64,000 nucleotides of DNA from DASYKS01 sp031404815 (GTDB lineage: Bacteria; Acidobacteriota; Thermoanaerobaculia; Multivoradales; UBA5704). Below, piece by piece: positions 9,401 to 17,050 of the stretch. The notes under the pieces are model-generated. The model was not told the origin of the DNA. It did no database searches and saw nothing but the letters and a program-made list of their open reading frames with translations. Each line of letters begins with the position of its first letter. Position 1 is the stretch's first letter. Made by a program: the position numbers and the translations under genes. The DNA lies in NCBI GenBank assembly GCA_031404815.1, contig JANNIH010000125.1, positions 1-64,000 of the forward strand, in the 5' to 3' direction.

Positions 9401-9708
9401 CGGGCGCCAGGCTCACGGAGATCTATTTCCTCTCGTTGCTGACCGACGCCTATCTTCACCTCGGCCGCCGGGATGACGCATTGAGGACTTTCGCCGAGGC
9501 GAGGGCGCTTTCGGACCAGTTGGTGCCGCGTGCGTTTTGGCGTGCGCACCTGCTCTGCCTCGAAGCCGAACTCGCCGCGGCCGACCCCGGTCTGGCCGAG
9601 GGCCTCTACATCGAAGCGCTAAAGGTCGCACGCGCCCAGGGTGCTCCGGGTCTCGTAGAGCGCGTCGAGCGTGGATTGGCGACTCTCCAGGCCGCGCTCG
9701 AAACCTAG
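6439..9708 (+). CDS. Zinc-ribbon / class III nucleotide cyclase / AAA ATPase / TPR protein
   Basis: A 1089-residue signalling protein. Two zinc-ribbon-like modules (C3/C6/C17/C20 and C28/C31/C44/C47) precede a class III cyclase domain (about 88-265) with both metal aspartates in FSDLVGS and GDGMMAYFG and the Asn/Arg pair in VSNIASRIQ. The position that usually holds the adenine-selecting Lys before the second Asp is His (VAHAMGDG), so activity or base specificity is uncertain. An AAA/STAND ATPase follows (Walker A GDAGIGKSR, Walker B FFLEDLHWVD), then TPR-like helices. This architecture is common in Acidobacteriota and Myxococcota. It lies 5 bp after the kinase and 136 bp before the RiPP peptides, which have their own promoter. 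Confidence 0.88.
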   Translation: MRCSSCQNDNPPGFRFCGHCRAALPFACPSCKTELPAGYALRFCGYCRGALLGGELVAVQTREPAFPSLPTTTVESITGTFTVATEVMRTVTVLFSDLVGSVTLADRLDEEELRDVIQSYQRVCAEAVERYGGHVAHAMGDGMMAYFGYPAALEQDPQRAARAGLDIIPAVAGLSTKVEKQHGVGLKVRVGIHTGRGIATAMVDSRETLVVGQVSNIASRIQAIAEPGTVAISGKTYPLLRGLFDCESLGPHELKGITKPIEVFRVLAWRGFVSPFEVQRKEGLRPLVGRTGDAEALERCLDRACEGRGQVVAVVGDAGIGKSRLVQHLRDQANGRIGSWLDGRCSPFQTHSALAPIVELLQGLFELRSDESIDTTIARLEKGLRPFGLIGEEVPLLASMLGLPITDRFPALELSAQRQKERTLETLVSLVVAMADKGPVIFFLEDLHWVDPSTLELLGMLVSQVPTTRLLILLTLRPDMALPWAGRPYANQITLDRLSDEEIERLILERTGGRSLPPEVLRQLIAKTDGVPLFVEELTRMVLDSGLLRPVNGHFELDGPLPPLAIPDTLQDSLMARLDRLAAVRELVQLAAAIGREFSFDMMRAVASQPDPELRQGLDQLVDAEILYKRGVTGAITYSFRHALIQDAAYESLLKGTRQQYHLRIARTIEEKFPDLAEGRPELIAQHWSAAGLAERAITYWLSAGRRAVERSANLEAIGHLERALALSETLAAGPPRDRAELDLRTMLGPALIATRGYAAPEVEANYDRARELCTQVGEAPQLFWVLRGLWAFHLVRCSFETALEFARRMTEIALGRKDRALQFEAHLCAGMPQLFLGDFALALAEFEAGLALDSPARDRTPTFITGLDVAVTTLAISGVALWHLGRPGEAAERCAAAIRVARDVIAHPFSLADALSTAAWVHQLRNEPGRVAELAENLLDLSTEKGFTSVDLGNLQLGWAFVRSGDPERGDEGLRRIQHGLAAYRSSGARLTEIYFLSLLTDAYLHLGRRDDALRTFAEARALSDQLVPRAFWRAHLLCLEAELAAADPGLAEGLYIEALKVARAQGAPGLVERVERGLATLQAALET

Positions 9709-9756
9709 GTATTCCCGCATAGCTAAATGCGAGTGAAAGCATTGAATTCGTGGGAC

Positions 9757-9785
9757 TTGAGGCGCGCCAAAGCGTGTGTTACCGT
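9757..9785 (+). promoter_or_regulatory. Candidate promoter of the RiPP peptide-YcaO-TfuA operon
   Basis: TTGAGG (9757-9762), a 17-bp spacer and TACCGT (9780-9785) sit in the 136-bp gap before the first peptide gene. This leaves a leader of about 50 nt ending in GGAGGG. The match is moderate, four of six bases in each box. Confidence 0.4.
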
Positions 9786-9844
9786 CGCGAGATCGCTGAT
9801 GCAGTCTGGATGTTCTCACAGGAATTGATCAGGAGGGCTTCGTG

Positions 9845-10111
9845 ATGGCCGACACGCTTATCATCGTCAGTGAAACCGGCAAGGTCTACAGCGTCACGCT
9901 CGGAGATCCGAGCCAATCCACCGAGCTCAAAGCGGACGATCCGACCGCCGTCGCAGCACTGAAGAAGGCCGCTGAAGGTGTTTTGATCGCCGAGATCGAT
10001 CCGGAGGTCGAAAAGAAATCCGCCGCTGTCGGCGAAGGCATCATGATCATTATGGGCACGTTCGTGAACCTGCCTCTGCTCGGCGACGGTGGTGGCACCA
10101 AGAAGTACTGA
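9845..10111 (+). CDS. Putative RiPP precursor peptide 1
   Basis: An 88-residue peptide starting at the ATG at 9845, 7 nt after GGAGGG (9832-9837); a GTG immediately before is a less likely start. Its first 17 residues (MADTLIIVSETGKVYSV) closely match those of the next small gene, and both end with a G-I-M...T-F-V-x-L-P-x-L motif, so the pair shares leader and tail while the middle diverges. It contains no cysteine. Followed by YcaO and TfuA, it is the likely substrate; the conserved tail (residues 65-79) is the best guess for the modified core. The YcaO family acts on peptide backbones. The assignment as a precursor is inference from context. Confidence 0.65.
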   Translation: MADTLIIVSETGKVYSVTLGDPSQSTELKADDPTAVAALKKAAEGVLIAEIDPEVEKKSAAVGEGIMIIMGTFVNLPLLGDGGGTKKY

Positions 10112-10192
10112 TCTAAGGCCGGTGCCGCCTCCGAAAGGGTGGCGCCGCGATCGAGACGTTTCGGCAGGAACTTAATTTTGGAGGGTCTTCAA

Positions 10193-10396
10193 ATGGCTAA
10201 CACGCTGACCATCGTCGGTGAATCCGGAAAAGTCTACGAGGTTTCGGCCAACGGGGTCGTCGAAGTAACGAATCCTTCCGATCTTGAGGCGGCTAAATCC
10301 ACGGCAGGGAACGTCGATACGGAGCTTTGCGCGCCCCAATCCGAGGCAAAGCCTGGAATCATGTTCACGTTTGTTCGCCTGCCACCACTTAAATAG
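10193..10396 (+). CDS. Putative RiPP precursor peptide 2
   Basis: A 67-residue peptide with a strong GGAGGG 7 nt before the ATG at 10193. The N-terminus MANTLTIVGESGKVYEV is homologous to peptide 1, and the C-terminus ends PGIMFTFVRLPPLK, again the G-I-M...T-F-V-x-L-P motif. One cysteine (Cys46) lies outside this tail. Its TAG stop shares one base with the GTG start of ycaO (TAGTG), so translation of the enzyme is coupled to that of the peptide. The paralogous pair suggests either two products or a two-component product. Confidence 0.65.
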   Translation: MANTLTIVGESGKVYEVSANGVVEVTNPSDLEAAKSTAGNVDTELCAPQSEAKPGIMFTFVRLPPLK

Positions 10397-11652
10397 TGGC
10401 GGAACGGGGTTTGGCGACCCTCTCTGCACCCAAGGCCTTTCGCCGCGGGACCCATCGCACGATCGACCCGCGAGCGACGGTCGAGCGCATTGCCGGCCTC
10501 GCGCCGATCTTCGGCATCACGCGGGTTGCGAACGTGACCGGGCTCGATGTGATCGGCTTGCCGGTCGTGATGGTCTGTCGGCCAAACTCGCGCTCTCTCG
10601 CGGTCTCGCAGGGGAAGGGCCTCGATCTGGCAGCAGCGCACGCTTCCGGCCTGATGGAGGCGATCGAACTCTGGCATGCCGAGCGGATCGAACGGCCGGT
10701 TCGCCTGGCAACCCACAACCAGCTTCGCTTCGCGCACCGGATCGCGAACCTCGCGGGTCTGCCGCGCAGCTCGGCCGGCAGTTTTCTCGACGAGCAGAAG
10801 GCTCTATGGATCGAAGGGGTCGATCTGCCTACGGGCGAACCGATCCTGGTTCCTTACGAGCTGGTCCATATGGACACCACCCGACCGATGCCTCCGGGAA
10901 GCGGATGCTTCGCCTTCTCCTCGAACGGCCTCGCCTCCGGCAACCATCCGCTCGAAGCGATCAGCCACGGCCTGTGCGAGGTGATCGAGCGCGACGCAGC
11001 AACACTCGCCGATTTCCGTGGTGACGCGGCTGAAGCCGAGTCGCGGGTCGATCTCTCAACGGTCGATGATCCGCTCTGCCGAGAGGTGCTCGACCTCTAT
11101 GCCCGTGGGGGTGTCGCGGTCGCCGTCTGGGACATTGCCTCCGACCTGGGGGTGCCGACCTTTCGCGCCATGGTGCTCGATCGCGAGGCCGATCCCTTTC
11201 ACGTTCGCGGGGCAGGGGGGGGCATGGGGTGCCATCCTAGCCGCGGAGTCGCCCTGCTGCGCGCGTTGACCGAAGCGGCGCAGAGCCGCCTGACCACGAT
11301 CGCCGGGGCGCGTGACGATATGCCGCTGCGCAAATACGAGAACTGGCGCGACGCCGAATCCCTGGAGCGCCTCCGTCGAACCGTCGTAGACGCCACCCCA
11401 ACGCGGGACTTTCACGCTGCGCCCGATTTCGCAGCCGAGACCTTCGAAGAAGATCTCGCGGCGCTTTCCGGCCGGCTCGCCGCCGCCGGCTTTCATGAGG
11501 TGATCGCGATCGATCTCACCCACCCGGGGCTCGGCCTCCCGGTCTTTCGAATCGTAGTACCGGGCCTCGAAACCTCGCGTGAAATCCCGGGTTGGGTGCC
11601 GGGCGCTCGCGCCCACGCGGCCGCCGCGCGCGCGGTGGCCGCGGCGGAATGA
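10396..11652 (+). CDS. YcaO-family cyclodehydratase/thioamide synthase-like enzyme
   Basis: A 418-residue YcaO protein starting at a GTG coupled to the upstream peptide. The ATP/Mg-binding signature is complete: an S-x-x-x-E-x-x-E motif in SGLMEAIELWHAE (residues 84-96), SHGLCEVIERD further on, and the E-x-x-Q-S-R motif in ALTEAAQSR. YcaO enzymes phosphorylate a backbone amide; with sulphide and a TfuA partner they form thioamides, otherwise azolines. The proline-rich C-terminus typical of azoline-forming YcaOs is absent (the tail is Ala/Arg rich), and no E1-like or ocin-ThiF partner is nearby, which favours the thioamide reaction. Its stop overlaps the tfuA-like start (ATGA). Confidence 0.88.
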   Translation: MAERGLATLSAPKAFRRGTHRTIDPRATVERIAGLAPIFGITRVANVTGLDVIGLPVVMVCRPNSRSLAVSQGKGLDLAAAHASGLMEAIELWHAERIERPVRLATHNQLRFAHRIANLAGLPRSSAGSFLDEQKALWIEGVDLPTGEPILVPYELVHMDTTRPMPPGSGCFAFSSNGLASGNHPLEAISHGLCEVIERDAATLADFRGDAAEAESRVDLSTVDDPLCREVLDLYARGGVAVAVWDIASDLGVPTFRAMVLDREADPFHVRGAGGGMGCHPSRGVALLRALTEAAQSRLTTIAGARDDMPLRKYENWRDAESLERLRRTVVDATPTRDFHAAPDFAAETFEEDLAALSGRLAAAGFHEVIAIDLTHPGLGLPVFRIVVPGLETSREIPGWVPGARAHAAAARAVAAAE

Positions 11653-13055
11653 GCTTCGAACCGCCCGGCCGCGTGATCGTCTTTTCCGGCCCGACGCTTC
11701 TGGCCGAAGAGGGCGCCCGCGAGGTACCGGAGCTCGCCGATGCGCACTGGCGCCCACCGGTCGCGCAGGGAGATCTCTACCTCGCGGCCCGTCTGTTCCC
11801 TTGGGGAATCGGGATCATCGACGGCTATTTCGATCGCCTCGCCTCCGTCTGGCACAAGGAGATTCTCTGGGCGCTCGACCAAGGGGTCCATGTCTTCGGA
11901 GCCGCGAGTTTGGGTGCGCTGCGCGCCGTCGAGTGCGCACCGTTCGGCATGGAAGGTGTTGGGGAGATCTACGCGGCCTTTGCGAACGGCGAACTGACCG
12001 ACGATGACGAGGTGGCCGTGTTTCACGGTCCCGCGGCGACCGGCTATGCCGCGGGCTCGGAGGCAATGGTCAATCTGCGCGCGACGTTTGGAGCGGCTGC
12101 CGCTGCCGGAGTGATCGGTAGAGAGACCGGCACATCATTGATCGCAATTGCCAAGTCGCTCCTCTACCCGGAACGGGGCGTGGAGCTGGTGCTCGAACTG
12201 GCCCGCCGCGCGGGGCTTCCTGCACCGGAGCTCGACGCCCTGACCGCCTGGCTGCCCACCGGCCGGGTCGATCAGAAGAAGCTCGACGCTCTCTCGATGC
12301 TGCGCCGGATGGCCGCTCGCCGAAGCGAGCAGCCGGGCCGCTTCGAGGCGAAGTTCACCTTCCAACGCACGGAGGCTTGGGAAGCGGGGCGAATCGCCGC
12401 CGACCAGCGGACCGTGCAGGCCGCAGGCGACGGACCCGAGATCGACCCACTCGACGAGCTGCGGCTCGGCGGGCTCGCTCGCGCCGAAGTGAACCCCGGC
12501 GGCGCGGCCATCGCTTCATCCAGCCAAGCGGCAGCTCAGGCGCGGGTCTTGGCGCTCGCCCTCGCGGATCACGGAGGTTTGCGCCTGGACGAGTCCTCCC
12601 GGGGAACCGCTCTCGTCCGATTTCGTCGCCGCCACGGCCTGCTCGACGACGACCGACTCGCCACCTTTCTCGCCGAGCAGCGCCTCGACTCCGCAGGTCT
12701 CGCCCGCCTGGCCTGTGAAGAAGCGCTGATCGAAAGTGTTCTGCCGAGGATCGAGCCGTTGATCGCGGGATCGCTGCGCGACGATCTACGGGCTCGCGGT
12801 GCCTATGCCCCGCTCGCGGCTCGTGCCGAAGCCAAGGCCCGAGCCCTCGCCGCCCGAGGACTCTTAGAGCCTGCGGTCGCCGACACCGGCCTCGACCTGC
12901 CGGAGCTATGGAGTTGGTTTTTCGAGCAGCGCCTCGGCCGGCCCACTCCCAGCGACCCAGCCGAGTTCAGAGCAGCCGCGCGTGAACTCGGTTTCGCCGA
13001 CGAAGACGAACTCCGGAGAGCGGTCATCCGCGAAGCACTGTTCGTACGGGGGTAG
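11649..13055 (+). CDS. TfuA-like protein with long C-terminal extension
   Basis: A 468-residue protein starting at the ATG at 11649 inside the overlapping ATGA. The N-terminal half (about 1-235) is a typical TfuA domain: FSGPTLL, R-P-P-V-A-Q-G-D, FGAASLGALRAVE and the D-D-D-E-V-A-V-x-H-G-P block. TfuA partners YcaO in thioamide formation, probably by delivering sulphur. The remaining roughly 230 residues are a helical, Ala/Arg-rich region without any motif I recognise; it resembles the tail of other long TfuA proteins only in length. It could bind the leader peptide or take part in maturation. The gene is followed by a strong hairpin terminator. Confidence 0.8.
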   Translation: MSFEPPGRVIVFSGPTLLAEEGAREVPELADAHWRPPVAQGDLYLAARLFPWGIGIIDGYFDRLASVWHKEILWALDQGVHVFGAASLGALRAVECAPFGMEGVGEIYAAFANGELTDDDEVAVFHGPAATGYAAGSEAMVNLRATFGAAAAAGVIGRETGTSLIAIAKSLLYPERGVELVLELARRAGLPAPELDALTAWLPTGRVDQKKLDALSMLRRMAARRSEQPGRFEAKFTFQRTEAWEAGRIAADQRTVQAAGDGPEIDPLDELRLGGLARAEVNPGGAAIASSSQAAAQARVLALALADHGGLRLDESSRGTALVRFRRRHGLLDDDRLATFLAEQRLDSAGLARLACEEALIESVLPRIEPLIAGSLRDDLRARGAYAPLAARAEAKARALAARGLLEPAVADTGLDLPELWSWFFEQRLGRPTPSDPAEFRAAARELGFADEDELRRAVIREALFVRG

Positions 13056-13122
13056 AGTCTGATCGAACTGCGGGAGCCGGGGTGAAAGGGGCTTCGGCTT
13101 CCCGGAACCTGGACTGCGAGGA

Positions 13123-13158
13123 CCCGGGCGGACGGTAACGCCCGCCCGGGCTGTTTCT
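13123..13158 (+). terminator. Rho-independent-like terminator after tfuA-like gene
   Basis: CCCGGGCG (13123-13130) pairs with CGCCCGGG (13143-13150), followed by CTGTTTCT. It closes the RiPP operon and separates it from the convergent IPTL-CTERM gene ending at 13171. Confidence 0.7.
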
Positions 13159-13170
13159 ACCACCTAGGCG

Positions 13171-16100
13171 TCAGACCTGCTGGCGCTTGCGAGCGAGCGT
13201 GATGCCAATGCCCGCCAAGAGCAACGCAAACAGCCCGATTCCTAGACCCGACAGGGTTGGGATGTCGAGTACCGACCCCTGAACCGTGATCGTGCCGGTT
13301 GCCGAAGCCGTGCCGCCATCGCCATCGGTGACCTGGACGCTGATCGGTACGACAGCACCTTCCAACAAGCCGGTCGCGTTGAAGGTGGGATTGGCGCCGG
13401 TCTCGTTGCCCCGGGTCGCCGCCCCGCCGGTCTCGCCGAAGATCGCATCCCCGTCGAGATCCCAAGCAAAGGTCAAGGGATCGAGCGCGCCGGCCGGATC
13501 GGCTCCGACGCCCAGCAGGCCGACCGTGCCATTCGGCGCCACAACGTAGGGGCCGCCGGCAACGACCGTCGGATTGACGTTCTGAATCGCCACCGAGACC
13601 GGAGCGTCGGTCGAGCCGATGCCGTCGGAAACCCGAAGCGTTACGACCACCATCGACGGACCATCAAGGCCGGCCGCCGAGAACGTGGGGGTCGGGCCGG
13701 TCTCGTTGCCACGGGAGGCGCCTACACCGGTCTCGCCGAAGATCGTGTCTCCGTCGAGATCCCAGGTGAAGGTGAGCGGTTGGCCGTCGAGATCGGAGCC
13801 GCTACCCGACAGCGACGTCGTGCCGCCTTCGTTCGCCGAGTACGGACCTCCGGCCACCGCGGAAGGGAGGGCGTTGCAGCCTGGTCCTGCGGCCGCGCCG
13901 TTGAGCAACAACCCGAAGCACTCGATATTGCCGATGTCGGCCGCCCCGACATCAACGACTTCGAGCGTCCAATTGCCATTCACCTGCGCCCCGGATTTGC
14001 CGGCGAACGCCGACAGGGGCTGCTGCGGTCGGAACGAGCCGATGAACGGCGCCACACCGGAGAGGATCGAGGTCGCAGCCTGGTCGTCGAACGTGGTGTC
14101 GTTGGCACTCGCCGGGCAGTCGGTGCCGAAACCTGCACCTGCACCTCCCAGCTGGAAAGCGAGAAGAACGACCGTGTTGTCGGGGCTGCGCAAGCGGAGG
14201 ACAAGGTCACCGTCAAAGGTATGGGAAATCCGGACCTGCACTGCGACCTTTGAAAGGACGGAGGTGAATCCGGCAACCGGAACCGCGAGCGATGCGCCGA
14301 GACCGTCGTTGTCGGGGATCGCCACCGGCCCGACGGCGGCAACCGTGCTGGCCGGAGCGCCGCCGGTGGTCTCGATCGTGAACGGAATCGAGATCGGACC
14401 CTGCGCCGTGGTCAGCTGCAGAACGAGGTTCATCGGCTTGCCGGCCGGATAGTTTGCACCGGTGCGAACCTTGAACGGCGTCGCGTTGCTTCCCGTTCCG
14501 CCGCCCGCGATGTCCGGATAGGCCGAGGCACCCTGGAGAATTTGCACCTCGGGCTCGGTGGTGGTGAGGATCGCGTTGATCCCGGTGGCGGAAATCGCTC
14601 CACCGTTGGTGAGCGTGACATTCAGGAAGAAGCACTCGTTGTAGTCGACGATCGCGTTGACATTACCGGTCGAGTCGTCGATCGCCGTGGCGGTCACGGA
14701 TAGACCGGGGGTCGGATCGAGCGCCGCGTCGGCGTCCGTCGTACCGCTGGCGCCGACAACGATGCCGGGCTGGTTCTCAGGGAAGTAGTTCGAGCGCGAG
14801 AAGTCGAGCGTGTAGCTGCCGGGTTCGAGCGCGAAGGAGTAGTTGCCTGCAACATCGGTGAGCGTCGAGGCACCGTTCGAGAGCTGGACCAACGCCCCTT
14901 GAAGAGGAAGCGTGGTCACCGAATCGGTCACCGTGCCGCTCAAGATGCCGGTCGAGAGGGCGAAATCTTGGGTGGTCGTGCCGGCCGCCGTGACGGTGAC
15001 TCCCGTGACGCTCTCCGGCCCATAGCCGACCTTCGATGCCGTGACGGTGAAGGTACCGGCCGGAATGGCGATCGAGTAGGCGCCGCCGGCGATCGTGATC
15101 GCCGAATAGCCGTTCGAGGTCTGAACCAGCGCGCCGACGATGCCGGTGGCCGTATTCGCATCGGTCACGGTTCCGTTGAGCGTTCCGGTCGCCGGAGCCG
15201 CATTGACGCATCCGGGCATCGTGAAGCTCGCGATCCGGGTGGTCCAACACGCGGTGGCCGAACACATCGGTGGGGCGGTTGCGTCGTAGTACTCCTGGGT
15301 GAACCAGAACGTGCATTCGTCGACCGGGTCGACCGAAAGGGTGCTGTAGTCGCCCCAGCGCGATCCGGCGCTGGTCTGCGAACGCCCGCCCACCGCGAGA
15401 CTCAGTTCGCCCTGGAAGAGCCCGCCGGCCGGGTCGCCCGCCAGCCGGCCTGCGGCGCGCACTCCTGGGAAGGTCGCGGTGTCAGAGACACTGTACCCCA
15501 CGGCGACGTTGCCGTTGCCGTCGATCGCGGCGCTGCCCATGAACCGGTGGGTTGCATCGGGAGAGAATGTCGCCTGCTCGTGAACCGTGAACGTGCCCGA
15601 GGGGAGCGCACGGCGCAGCTCGTAGTAGCGAACGCCCGCCCGATGGCCGCTGGTGGCGCTCGCCGGAGTGGCGTTCACGTCCACCGTGTGGGTGAAGACG
15701 TACGACTCATAGGTGCCGAAGTTCCGGTACGCCAAACGATGCATCGGACGATCCGAAAGCGTATCGACGCGCATGCCGCAGTTGGCCGGAGGCGGCTGTT
15801 CGATGTCATCACGAGCGGTGAAGGCGAAGCCGCAGTTGCCCGCAACCTGGGTGAACGTGGGGTCGAATGCCGCAACCGCCAGGCTGCCGCCCGGAAAGGA
15901 GAGTTCGGTGAGGGTCGAGGCGGGAGGGTTGGAAAAGTTCGGTTTGACTTCGAGCAGCCGGATGCCGTCCTGCGGGTCGCCCAGCTCGTTCGCGGCGATT
16001 CCGGCGAGGACGTTCTTCGCGCCGACCGGCGGCGGGATGCCATCGACGTCTGCCGGCAAGATGCGTCCGAGGCCCGGGTGCGAAAGGGTGAGATCGAAGA

Positions 16101-16974
16101 AGATGATCTCGGCGGTCGGATCCCCGGCGAGCATCTTGGCGCGGTTCATGGTGAACACGCCCTGGCCGAACACCGGCCCTTCGAACAGCGGTGCGGTCAT
16201 GACATAAGAATCGGGCCAGACGCTGAGCTTGGGATAGTCATTGAAGTAGGGCTCGGGGATCGGGAAGTCGTAGGCGAAGTATGCGCCGGTCGGGTCGTTG
16301 GTCCGCGAAACCAGGACGCACTCGTGAGCGAGGCCGGCGCCGGCCCGGTTGCCGACCGCGAACTGGCTCAGCACCCAACGATCGGCCAGCGGGTCGTAGT
16401 TGACGATCGGGTCGCCGTCGTTCAAGGTCGAGCAGTCTCCTACGCCTCCGGAGCCCAGGAACAGCGCGCGCAATGTGAACACGGCGCTGGCTGCCGTGCC
16501 GTTCTTGTTGAACACCTGACAGGCCAGGTTGACGCACTGAACATAGTGATTCGGGCCGACATCTCCCACCGTATCGGGGGGCGACACGAAGAATCCGGAG
16601 ACTGCGCCCTGCGCCGCCTGGCTGACGCCCTGAAACGAAACGCCGAGGGTCAGAGCCCGCGTCGTCGGATAGCTGGATTGAAGCGCCCCGTCGGCAGATA
16701 CCTCTCCGATTCCTTTGCGCTTCGACTTTTCCCTCTCCTGTTCGGTGATCGGAAGGAAGGGGATCTCCAGAACGACGTTCGGGTCGGGATGCTGGACCGC
16801 GAGCTGGAGGTCGCTCACTTTCGGTGTAATCCCGGTCCTGGCGGCCGTGAAGGACCGAATGGTCGGCTTCACGTCCGGACGGGGTGGGGGGCCTTGCGCC
16901 TGGGCAACAACCGATACACCGGGTGCGCCCAAGCTTGCGAGCAGCAAACCGACAGCGAGTCGAGCGGTCCTCAT
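13171..16974 (-). CDS. Large secreted IPTL-CTERM surface protein
   Basis: A 1267-residue exported protein. The ATG at 16974 follows AAGGAG by 7 nt and begins a signal peptide (MRTARLAVGLLLASLGAPG, cleaved near AQAQG). Residues of about 90-580 form a region with repeated Tyr/Asp/Pro motifs common to secreted Acidobacteriota proteins. Then come two carboxypeptidase-regulatory-like beta domains (GTLNGTVTD..., GILSGTVTD...), a proprotein-convertase P-like domain (about 880-1070, with ISHTFDGDLVLRLRSPDNT) and two PKD-like repeats (AGGPYSANEGG, AGGPYVVAPNG). It ends in IPTLSGLGIGLFALLLAGIG plus KRQQ, an IPTL-CTERM sorting signal read by an exosortase-type enzyme not in this window. Likely surface attached or secreted; no catalytic motif seen. 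Confidence 0.82.
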   Translation of the reverse strand: MRTARLAVGLLLASLGAPGVSVVAQAQGPPPRPDVKPTIRSFTAARTGITPKVSDLQLAVQHPDPNVVLEIPFLPITEQEREKSKRKGIGEVSADGALQSSYPTTRALTLGVSFQGVSQAAQGAVSGFFVSPPDTVGDVGPNHYVQCVNLACQVFNKNGTAASAVFTLRALFLGSGGVGDCSTLNDGDPIVNYDPLADRWVLSQFAVGNRAGAGLAHECVLVSRTNDPTGAYFAYDFPIPEPYFNDYPKLSVWPDSYVMTAPLFEGPVFGQGVFTMNRAKMLAGDPTAEIIFFDLTLSHPGLGRILPADVDGIPPPVGAKNVLAGIAANELGDPQDGIRLLEVKPNFSNPPASTLTELSFPGGSLAVAAFDPTFTQVAGNCGFAFTARDDIEQPPPANCGMRVDTLSDRPMHRLAYRNFGTYESYVFTHTVDVNATPASATSGHRAGVRYYELRRALPSGTFTVHEQATFSPDATHRFMGSAAIDGNGNVAVGYSVSDTATFPGVRAAGRLAGDPAGGLFQGELSLAVGGRSQTSAGSRWGDYSTLSVDPVDECTFWFTQEYYDATAPPMCSATACWTTRIASFTMPGCVNAAPATGTLNGTVTDANTATGIVGALVQTSNGYSAITIAGGAYSIAIPAGTFTVTASKVGYGPESVTGVTVTAAGTTTQDFALSTGILSGTVTDSVTTLPLQGALVQLSNGASTLTDVAGNYSFALEPGSYTLDFSRSNYFPENQPGIVVGASGTTDADAALDPTPGLSVTATAIDDSTGNVNAIVDYNECFFLNVTLTNGGAISATGINAILTTTEPEVQILQGASAYPDIAGGGTGSNATPFKVRTGANYPAGKPMNLVLQLTTAQGPISIPFTIETTGGAPASTVAAVGPVAIPDNDGLGASLAVPVAGFTSVLSKVAVQVRISHTFDGDLVLRLRSPDNTVVLLAFQLGGAGAGFGTDCPASANDTTFDDQAATSILSGVAPFIGSFRPQQPLSAFAGKSGAQVNGNWTLEVVDVGAADIGNIECFGLLLNGAAAGPGCNALPSAVAGGPYSANEGGTTSLSGSGSDLDGQPLTFTWDLDGDTIFGETGVGASRGNETGPTPTFSAAGLDGPSMVVVTLRVSDGIGSTDAPVSVAIQNVNPTVVAGGPYVVAPNGTVGLLGVGADPAGALDPLTFAWDLDGDAIFGETGGAATRGNETGANPTFNATGLLEGAVVPISVQVTDGDGGTASATGTITVQGSVLDIPTLSGLGIGLFALLLAGIGITLARKRQQV

Positions 16975-17050
16975 TACAGGTCTCCTTTGGAATTGACCCA
17001 TAAGAATACCGCTCCCCTTCAAGGCTGTCAAAGCCGGGGTCCTGCACCTT

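Noticed and set aside
10396..13055. Azole/azoline-forming RiPP cluster
   Set aside because: No cyclodehydratase partner (E1-like), no dehydrogenase, and tails of the peptides lack Cys; thioamide chemistry fits better.
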